From NCBI GenBank assembly GCA_026122225.1, contig JANEZZ010001949.1, positions 1,178,001 through 1,242,000 on the forward strand: 64,000 nucleotides of DNA, in the 5' to 3' direction. The notes beneath the pieces were generated by a model. That model ran no database searches and was not told the origin of the DNA. It was given only the letters and a program-made list of their open reading frames with translations. The stretch comes from Heloderma charlesbogerti (taxonomy: Eukaryota > Chordata > Lepidosauria > Squamata > Helodermatidae). A program made the position numbers and the translations under genes. Within the stretch, counting starts at the first letter, position 1; each line of letters starts with the position of its first letter. Below, in pieces: positions 56,706-64,000 of this stretch.

Positions 56706-56799
56706 AACCCCATATACATCACCTTGAATTCCATCATGGATGAAACTCAGAATATAAGTGTAATTGACTCAGTTAATTAACTGACTTTTGTTGGGAGCT

Positions 56800-57234
56800 G
56801 CTCCTTTTCAGAATGTTACACCTCTACTGAGGGAACTACACCACCTGCTTATTTGCTACTGGACCAGGTTTAAGGGTTTATTATTAGTGCATAAAGCCCT
56901 AAACAACTTGTGACCAGGATATCTGAGACAGTGTGTACTCCCTTACAAGCCTGGCTGGTCACTGAGATCATCAGATGAGGCACTCCTAGTGGTTCTGCAT
57001 AGACCTACAGTCCATTTGGAGTCCCCTTGGAGTAGAGCCTTCAGTGTATTGGCTCCCTATCTATGGAATTCCCTGCATGTTGACGTCAGGCACGCACCAA
57101 CATCATTTCATTTTTGGTACCTGCTGAAGACATTTTTGTTTCAACAAGCTTTCCTTGACTAACCAACCATGATTTTATTGGCACAATCTGATTTTAAAGG
57201 GTTTAATTCTGTATTATTATTATTATTATTATTA
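56800..57234 (+). mobile_element. L2-like LINE C-terminal end
   Basis: The coding remnant reads CCTAAACAACTTGTGACCAGG then TATCTGAGACAG, and later CCTATCTATGGAATTCCCTG, the end of the pol frame (a WNSLP-like motif). It ends in an (ATT)n run at 57211-57235 next to the DIRS element. Confidence 0.65.
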
Positions 57235-57559
57235 TTTCTTCATGGCCTCTGTGCATCACGCTTATGAGCTCTGCACCTGCGTGGAGCCTTGATTTGGGAA
57301 CCTTCTAGAGCTAAAGGGTTTTGGTGGGAACCCTTCCCCCATCGTCCCAGTACGCATGTCCCTAGCAGATTCCTGCTTATTCCCTCAATTCTGTTTTGAC
57401 TGCCATTGTGGTAGCCTCATCTGGGAACTTCTCCTGCATTCAGTTTGTCTGAAAGCAATCTTTTTCACATACAAAAAAATATTCTTTCTGTCTCTACTGT
57501 TATACTTCTATCTTTACATATTGCGTTCTTTTGTTTTATTTTGGGTTTCATCACGCTCA

Positions 57560-58500
57560 TATCTCTGCAACAGGTTCTACTTGAGGTACTTCAGGGTACT
57601 GAAGAAGGATGGAGGGCTCTGGCTGATCCTGGACCTCTGAGATCTAAATCTGTACATTTCACCCAGGATGTTTCACATAATTTCTCTAGAGTCCATTCTC
57701 CCTCTCCTCTTCCAAGGAGATTGGTTTGCCTCTATCGACCTCAAGGACGCTTATTTTCACATCGCCACAGAGATGTACCAGTGTTCCCTCCACTTCGTCA
57801 TAGGTACGGATGCCTACCAGTTCCAGGTGCTACCCTTCAACCTAGCCACTGCCCCAAAGTGTTCACCAAGTGCATGGCTGTGGTCTGTTCCCATCTTTGG
57901 ATGAAAGGAGTCCAGGTGTACCCATACATTGATGATTGGTTGCTAGTGATTGTCTATTGGGCCTGATGGACACAATGACATTTGCTTATTAAACTTGCTT
58001 GCATATGAGGCCTCTCCAGAAGTGGCTCATATGCAATTTTGATACCAAGCAGGATGCTTGCCAGACAGGCTACAGCTTCCACAGAACATCAGGGACTCCC
58101 TGTGGTGGTGGATGGTACCAGGCAACCTGTCAAAGGGCATGCCCTTTCTTCAACCTTCTTCATCCCAAGTAGTAACTACAGATGCGTCACTCTCGGGATG
58201 AGGAGCTCATTGCTCAGGCCCCATGGTCCACGGACAATGGTTGGCTGTGGAGATGAAACAACACATCAGCCTCCTGGAGCTCAAGGCAGTGGGCAAAGCC
58301 CTTTGGGCATTCGAGCTGGATCTAGTGGACAGACTGGTCGAGGTCACAGCCAACAACATGATGGTGGTCACGAACTTGAACAAACATAGGGGTATAAGAT
58401 TACTTCCACTTCTCACCTTGATGCTCAAGATTTTTCAGTGGTATTTGCCTTGTCTGATCAGCTTGGTGCAATTCATGTTGCCGGAGTGGACAATGTTTTG
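57560..58500 (+). pseudogene. DIRS reverse transcriptase and RNase H, frameshifted
   Basis: Blocks in shifting frames: YFRVLKKDGGLWLILDL, then DWFASIDLKDAYFHI (first catalytic Asp) at 57720-57765, YQFQVLPFNLATAPK, and VYPYIDDWLLV (catalytic YIDD) at about 57915-57945. RNase H remnants follow: EMKQHISLLELKAVGKALWA, then TANNMMVVTNLNKHRG, where the usual TDN active site reads TANN, so a catalytic Asp is lost. At least two frameshifts and one early stop exclude function. Confidence 0.82.
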
Positions 58501-58508
58501 GTCAACCA

Positions 58509-59965
58509 GTGCAGTTGGACCAAGCTTATCTCCCGCAAGTGAGAGTTGGACAGATTGGTTTTGAGGGCGCTCTTTCAATGCTGGGGCACACCAGAGGTCG
58601 ATCTTTTTGCCACACAGTGCAACACTGTTTGCCAAGCTTTTTGCAGCCAGGCAGGCCATGGTGCGGGTTTGTTGGGAGATGCTTTCGTTATCGTATGGAC
58701 AGGAGTGTTGCATCACAACACCCCCTTTCCTCCGTTGCTACTAATTACAAAGGTCCTGGAAAAGACTGGAACAGATGGTACCAAATGCATACCCATGACT
58801 CTGTGGTGGCCTTGTCAGTAAGAATAGCCTGGGTTGATACTATTGCCCCTTTTGCATCTGTCCCTTCTCACCAAGGAGAACAGTTGAATCTGGCACCCAG
58901 TCTTAACGACTCTCCATTTGACAGCTTGGAAGATTGGGTGACAGAGACTGAACCAGTCCTGGCATCAATACAGAGAATCTTTGATGCCACTTGTAAGCCT
59001 CCTACTCAGAGCTCTTACGTGAGGAAATGGACTGCTTTTTCTGTGTTTGCTTGCACTCAGGGTTTCCACCTACTCCAGTGCTCCTTGCACCAAATACTCC
59101 AGTTTCTCCTCTCCCTTTTTGAGAAAGGACTCAAGTTAGCATCACTAAGAGTTTATCTGTCTATTTCTGCTTTTCATCCTCATCTTGAGGGGTTTTCAGT
59201 TTTCTCGCATCTGAAAGCAAACCAATTTCTGAAGGGGGATCAGGAATCTGGCACCACCTGTTTGCTCCATGATACCAAGCTGGAGCCTATCGGTAGTATT
59301 AAAGGCACTATACTCTTATATTTTGAGCCCCTGGTGAACAGGGACTTGTGCCTCCTTTCCTGGAAGGTGGAGTTTTTGGTGGCTGTTACTTCTGCACACG
59401 ATGCCAGTGAACTCTGTGAGCTAAGAGTAGACTAGCCTTACCTCACCTTCCACCAAGACAAGATGGTGCTCAGACCAGATTCCACTTTCTTGCCTAAAGT
59501 AGTGTCAGATTTTCATTTGAACCAGGACATCATTCTGCCTGCTTTCTTTGCATCCCAGTCTACACCCCTGGAGTTGACTTTGCACATGCTCAACCTTCAG
59601 CATGCTTTGGCCTTTTACAAGTTGAGGACTGAGCCGTTCAGACTTTCACCTCGCATCTTTGTCTGCTATAGGGGCAAGTGCAAAGGCCAGCCTCTCTCAA
59701 TTCAGTGCTTCGCTTCCTGGGTTGTCAGGACCATGGCGCTATCATATGAGCTGGCTGGACTTGAACTGTCTGCCCCAGTCTGAGCTCACTCTACTTGTTC
59801 AGTAGCAACATCGGTCGCATTTGACAGCGGGATTGCCATCCCTGAACTGTGCCACTCTGCAACCTGGTCAATGCCGTTTACCTTCGTTAGACATTACAGA
59901 AAGGATGTCTCGGCTACAGCTGACTGTTTTTGGTTGTGCCATCCTTTCTTCTATATTGTAATAGG
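58509..59965 (+). pseudogene. DIRS tyrosine recombinase, decayed
   Basis: The frame 58509-59435 is open for 308 codons. It opens with RNase H/bridge wording (a PEVDLFATQ motif in the alternative frame at 58590), then the recombinase N-terminal core (LQFLLSLFEKGLKLASLRVY, LSISAFHPHLEG) and the first catalytic Arg region (ASELCELRVD). Later frames give PRIFVCYRGKCKGQPLS, then a stop followed by AHSTCSVATS, where the expected second catalytic Arg (HxxR) is Cys (TGT, consistent with CGT decay). FVRHYRKDV keeps the nucleophile-region Tyr. At least one catalytic residue and the frame are lost. Confidence 0.8.
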
Positions 59966-60249
59966 ACACCAACCCACCACCTTGTAAGTTAGCTTGCTAC
60001 TCGCCCATATGTGTGATGCACAGAGACCACAAAGAAGAAAGACAGGTTGCTACCTGTAACTGTAGTTCTTCGAGTGGTTGTCTGTGCATTCACAGTGCTG
60101 GCTGCTGTTACAAGCTCGCAAATGTGACTTTGTAGGAGGGGAAAGTGGGCATTCCCAGGGGCAGGAAGGGGAGGAGACTAGGGACATGGGAATATGAGGT
60201 ATACCCAGCCATTTCCAGCCTCCTACCCTCACCCTCCCCAAAGCTTCCG

Positions 60250-60400
60250 CTAGACAGGCGAAATTGCCCATTTAGCTAAAATGCAGAGCGGGAGGAGTGA
60301 GTTGCCTCCTGCTCTGCATAGGATACTCAAAAGCCTCTGAGTTCGGAACTTACGAGTAATCAGGGTGCATCCCATAGGGTTGCGCCTAAATGACTGTCCG
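60250..60400. repeat. Partial copy of a hairpin MITE
   Basis: Contains GCAGAGCGGGAGGAGTGAG, TTGCCTCCTGCTCTGC, CCTCTGAGTTCGG and CCCATAGGGTTGCGCC. These are diverged counterparts of the right half of the element at 60989-61434. Confidence 0.5.
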
Positions 60401-60988
60401 CCAGAACAGTTGATCATGGAACTGACCAGACAGGAGGCAACTCTAAATGGTGCCCAGGAACGGGGAGATGTGAGTGTTCTTGAACTGACTGCAAACAGCG
60501 GAAACAGCCTTATAAAAGTCAATGTATATATAAGTGGAAAGTCGCTGACAGAAAATTTTGTTAACAACACTGTGTCCAACACAGCCACATTTGACTTCAA
60601 ATGATGTAACTTCTATCAAATGAGATCATTGGTAAAAAGTTAGTTGAAAGGAAAAGTCAAGAGAGTCAGATCTCTCCAGAATGCATGGAGGTTACTCAAA
60701 ACCAAAATAATAGAAGCTCAGCTAAAATATATACCATGGCAGTAAAGGTACCACCAAGTCCAAGAGGTGACCAGCATGGCTAAGCAGCAGTGCCAAGGGC
60801 TATTAGAGAGAGTGGAAAAAAGGCTTCTTTTAGAAAATGGAAGTCTTGCCCAAACAAGGAGAACAAAAAAGAACACAAACTTGAACAACAACAAAATGCA
60901 AGCAGACAAAATGAGATGCAAAAAAAAAATGTATTGCAGGTGCATATTTCTAATAAGATTCAGACTGATGATAAACACAACTTGTGCA

Positions 60989-61434
60989 GAGCAATCCTAT
61001 GGCCGCTAGTCAGCGGCTAGACAGCCATAGGATATCTGGTTTTCTGGGAACCGACCTCAGAGCCCACACTCTGAGGTCGGTTCCCAGAGAACCAACCTTC
61101 CCCCCATTCCACGCTGCCTCATAGGCAGCGAGGAACAGCCCCACACTCTGCACTCCACAGAGGAGCATGGAGTGGCCAAAATGGGGCATTCCGGGGGGCG
61201 TTCTGTGGTGGAGAAGGAGGAAATGCCAGTACAACACATCCTATGTGTCATCCTGCAGGCTCCTCCCCTGGTCCACCTTCTCATGGCTAGGCAACTGAAA
61301 TTGGCCGCCTAGCCACAAATGCAGGGCAGGAGAAGCGTGGAGAGAACAATCCCCTCCGTGCTTCTCCTGCCCTGCATTGGATAGGCAGTTGCCTCTGAGT
61401 TCGGAGGCGGCTGCCTATCCCCATAGGATTGCGC
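60989..61434. mobile_element. MITE made of consecutive hairpins
   Basis: The ends AGCAATCCTATGG and CCATAGGATTGCGCC are inverted. Inside are a perfect 20-bp hairpin (61043-61062 with 61069-61088, 6-nt loop), a second at 61318-61378 (GCAGGGCAGGAGAAGC / GCTTCTCCTGCCCTGC) and a third at 61379-61420 (GGATAGGCAGTTGCCTC / GAGGCGGCTGCCTATCC). No ORF. Superfamily not determined. Confidence 0.7.
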
Positions 61435-61435
61435 C

Positions 61436-61802
61436 CTCTCTTCCACAAAATTTCTACCCTGCCTCTTACTGCCCCCTTGGCAGTGGAGACCATTGATGGG
61501 TGTCCTCTTTCTTCGGGCGCGGTGACCCGGATTACAGCTCCGCTCACTCTACGCGCCCAGTCCCACGTTGAGCAGATTCAGTTTCACTTGGCCAAGGTTC
61601 CCCAATACCCAATCATGCTGGGTGTTTCCTGGCTCTCTAAGCATAATCCTCAGATTTCTTGGGGGCTTCAGCAAGTGGAGTTTGTGTCTCCCTACTGCCC
61701 AGCGTCTCCCGGCGACTCCCTACTGCCAGGAGCATTGCCTCCCGACCGAGGCACCAAACTGATGCCTCTGACTTTGTGGTGGGGGCAGTGCTTTTCAGCC
61801 AA
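61436..61802 (+). pseudogene. Ty3/gypsy fragment: aspartic protease joined to RNase H
   Basis: In one frame the text reads VETIDGCPLSSGAVTRITAP, then QIQFHLAKVPQYPIMLGVSW and LSKHNPQISW, the retropepsin-like region of sushi-ichi-type gypsy elements. The DTG-containing part lies upstream and is missing. After about 61740 another frame reads QTDASDFVVGAVLF, the RNase H opening. The RT between them has been deleted. It starts right at the hairpin MITE and ends at an RTE insertion. Confidence 0.72.
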
Positions 61803-62160
61803 GTGGTGCTGGAGGAAAATTCTGAGAGTGCCTTGGACTGCAAGAAGACCAAACCAGTCTATACTCCAGGAAATAAGGCCAGACTGCTCACTGGAGGGAA
61901 TGATATTAAAGGCAAAACTGAAGTACTTTGGCCACATAATGAGAAGACAGGATATCCTGGAGAAGATGCTGATGCTAGGGAAAGTGGAAGGCAAAAGGGA
62001 GAGGGGTCGACCAAGGGCAAGATGGATGGATGATATTCTGGAGGTGACAGACTCGACCTTGGGGGAGCTGGGGGTGGCGACGGCCGACAGGAAGCTCTGG
62101 CGTGGACTGGTCCATGAAGTCATGAAGAGTGGGAAGTGACTGACCGAATAAACAAGAAGA
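61803..62160 (+). mobile_element. RTE-type LINE 3' end, fused in frame to gypsy remnant
   Basis: From GTGGTGCTGGAGGAAAATTC on, the frame reads WCWRKILRVPWTARRPNQSI, LKAKLKYFGHIMRRQDILEK, KRERGRPRARWMDDILEVTD and stops. It is the same family as 34010-36067 and ends GACCGAATAAACAAGAAG. It is 5'-truncated. The frame is open across the junction with the gypsy protease remnant (61429-62139, 236 codons), which is accidental. Confidence 0.85.
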
Positions 62161-62221
62161 GCTACCCTAGGAGAGAGGCTCTTATGCATTGTCTGCCTTG
62201 CCACCTTAGGCAGACAAAAAG

Positions 62222-62560
62222 ATCACGGGGGAATTTTTTAACCCAGGAATTGCTGGGGACGAGCAGAGAGACATACGTGCTGCCTCATGCACTCATTTCT
62301 GCTTTCAGTTAACAACCCTGGAACTCATGTGGCACGCAAACCCGGAAACTCTGAGTTGTTTATGGATTAAGCAACTCAGAGTTAACCCAACAACAAACCA
62401 TGGCCAATGTTATGAAAAACCCAGGAACAGGGCATTCCTTGGTTGTTAATTAAAAGCAGAAACAAGTGTGTGGGTCACATGTTCTGCTCGTCCCTGCAAT
62501 TCCTGGGTTAAAAAACTCAGGAATTGCCACTGTGATGTGTAAACCAGGTCACTGTGTCAG
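62222..62560. mobile_element. Foldback MITE with about 90-bp inverted arms
   Basis: The left arm (TTTTTTAACCCAGGAATTGC, GGGACGAGCAGAGAGACATA, TTCTGCTTTCAGTTAACAAC) is inverted in the right arm (GTTGTTAATTAAAAGCAGAA, CTGCTCGTCCCTGCAATTCC, GGGTTAAAAAACTC). The right arm extends further to ATGTGTAAACCAGGTCAC, similar to the left end of the MITE at 44836, so the left end is truncated. Confidence 0.72.
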
Positions 62561-62746
62561 CCTATGTCTGCAACCTGGCACCCCAATCAACCAAAAGGGA
62601 AACAGTGATGACAAATGTCTTTCAAAATGCTCTTCAGAAGTATGATGTGCATTATCCAGTCTCTATCAGCTAATGCGTTGTGCTAGGTTCCTGTATGAAA
62701 TTAGGTCATTTATAGATTGTTTCTGATGCTGTGTTTCTGAAAAGAA

Positions 62747-62880
62747 TCACTAGGGGCAATGGCTATGTGCCAGCAACAACTGGTGACATCACCTTCCTTA
62801 AAGTTCTGGACATAGTCCAAAAGCCAGTGCCTGGATGGCTGCCATTCTGACTTCCCACAGGGAAGACTTGCAAAGTTGAT
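62747..62880 (+). repeat. 134-bp direct repeat, copy 1
   Basis: Starts TCACTAGGGGCAATGGC and ends GACTTGCAAAGTTGAT. The second copy is at 63619-63752. Six mismatches counted by eye, no gaps. Confidence 0.88.
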
Positions 62881-63562
62881 AGGTCTTTACAAAGATCTAG
62901 GAGGAGTGCAGATCAAGCCAAGATTTTCCAGAAATCATTCATGAAAACTCCCAGAGGTTGTTGTCAGCAGCTTGTCAGGAGAAAATGAAACTATCCGTGT
63001 CGATGGTGAAACTCTCTGTGTTTTCCACAACACTAGAATTAGGTGGAGACAGTGATTACCTGGTGAGGCCTTGGGCGATGATGGCATTCCTATTAGAGTA
63101 CAGACACATAACTCGAGTTCAATTGCCTGTTCTTCAAAGAAGTCGTGAGAGTGGTCTGGAGTAATTCAGTATTGCTCATTTTTGGGTAGTATTTACAAGT
63201 GGGACCTGCAACAAAATATTGCTGTGTATCGTTCAGGATTCCAGTCCACTTCATTCCCCCACTGCACCCTGTTTTCTATTCTCCTCCCACCCCCCTGCAA
63301 CAGTCAGAAGGCCATGCCCACTAAGCATGCTCAGCCTTCACAGGCCATGCTTGCATGTCACACTAATCAGATAAACTACGCAGTGTGGATTGTTCACAGA
63401 ACAAACCACGGTGTACCCGACAGCCGATTGGGCTCACTATGACTTGTTCTCCCCATCCTTCCCCCTTGGTCCTCCAGCCAGTATCCCAGTATCCTTCATG
63501 GCAGAACCCATCTTGTCTCCCCCTCCCTGCTCCGATCACTACCCCCTTTTCATTCACTGCTG

Positions 63563-63564
<2 letters not shown>

Positions 63565-63619
<55 letters not shown>
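63565..63619. repeat. (TC)n(TA)n compound microsatellite
   Basis: About 33 bases of TC repeats followed by about 22 bases of TA repeats; it abuts the second direct-repeat copy. Confidence 0.95.
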
Positions 63620-63752
63620 CACTTGGGGCAATGGCTATGTGCCAACAACAACTGATGACATCGCCTTCCTTAAAGTTCTGGACATAGTCCAAAAGCCAGT
63701 GCCTGGATGGCTGCCATTCTGACTTCCCACAGGGAAGACTTGCGAAGTCGAT
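63619..63752 (+). repeat. 134-bp direct repeat, copy 2
   Basis: Partner of 62747-62880, spaced by 872 bp. It begins exactly where the TA microsatellite ends. Confidence 0.88.
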
Positions 63753-64000
63753 ATATATTGGAGCCTCAAAAATGCACAATTGGGGTCATTTTTTTTTTTG
63801 GCCCCAGAAAATTGCACAATTGTGCTCATAATTTTTATTATTGTTTTTGTCAATCTTTTGCAAGTGCGCAAATGCACGCTTACTGCTGTCCGATATGTGG
63901 TCTTGCCTGGTCAATTTCACTGTATTTCAGCTGTCAAAGGCAGCACAGAGAAGGAATAGGTAACATACATCACTTTGTCAATGTCCATGTATATTACCTA

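Larger units (their letters stand above)
57235..60095 (+). mobile_element. DIRS-type tyrosine-recombinase retrotransposon, decayed
   Basis: The left end TTTCTTCATGGCCTCTGTGC ATCAC is inverted at 60012-60040 (GTGATGCACAGAGACCACAA AGAAGAAA) and repeated in direct orientation at 60067-60094 (TTCTTCGAGTGGTTGTCTGT GCATTCAC). This is the split inverted-repeat arrangement of DIRS elements, which lack target duplications. Coding parts in order: reverse transcriptase, RNase H and tyrosine recombinase. There is no gag region between the left end and RT, so a large internal deletion is likely. Further element sequence may extend to about 60250. Confidence 0.82.

Overview
This is vertebrate genomic DNA, most likely from a squamate reptile (lizard or snake). 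The evidence is one spliced, conserved vertebrate gene inside a repeat mix that fits squamates: BovB/RTE LINEs, a CR1 LINE with an intact second ORF, a Vingi/Ingi-like LINE, a tyrosine-recombinase DIRS retrotransposon, 5S rRNA-headed and tRNA-headed SINEs, Ty3/gypsy remnants and many short hAT-type MITEs. The species call is inference.

The only host gene recognised is the 3' end of INTS7 (Integrator complex subunit 7) on the + strand. Three coding exons are visible (3069-3167, 10739-10924, 11601-11906), all phase 0 with canonical splice sites, followed by a 3' UTR of about 1.4 kb ending near a polyadenylation signal at 13290. Earlier exons lie left of the window. Everything after about 13.3 kb is intergenic and repeat-dominated; no coding exon of a downstream neighbour was found.

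Layout: 1-2.06 kb, BovB/RTE fragment; 2.8-10.7 kb, INTS7 introns with MITEs, an L2-like LINE, a SINE and a 107-bp tandem duplication; 10.7-13.3 kb, INTS7 end; 13.8-16.8 kb, internally deleted CR1; 17-33 kb, mixed SINE, MITE, L2-like and MIR-like remnants, including a large palindrome built on a 5S-derived SINE (31.5-32.05 kb); 34.0-40.9 kb, an RTE element split by a 3.8-kb CR1 with a 960-codon ORF2; 41-45 kb, SINE, MITE and LINE ends; 45.7-49.2 kb, a complete Vingi-like insertion with target duplications, itself holding a nested BovB piece; 49.6-57.2 kb, MITEs, LINE scraps and two solo LTRs; 57.2-60.1 kb, a decayed DIRS element; 61-62.6 kb, hairpin MITE, gypsy protease fragment, RTE tail and foldback MITE; 62.7-64 kb, a 134-bp direct repeat and a microsatellite.

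The clearest system-level signal is a set of twelve short non-autonomous elements whose flanking 8-bp duplications almost all carry TA in the middle. That matches the Buster branch of hAT transposases and ties several apparently unrelated repeat families to one kind of transposase. Nested insertions allow relative dating: hAT MITE before solo LTR, SINE before hAT MITE, Vingi before BovB, RTE before CR1.
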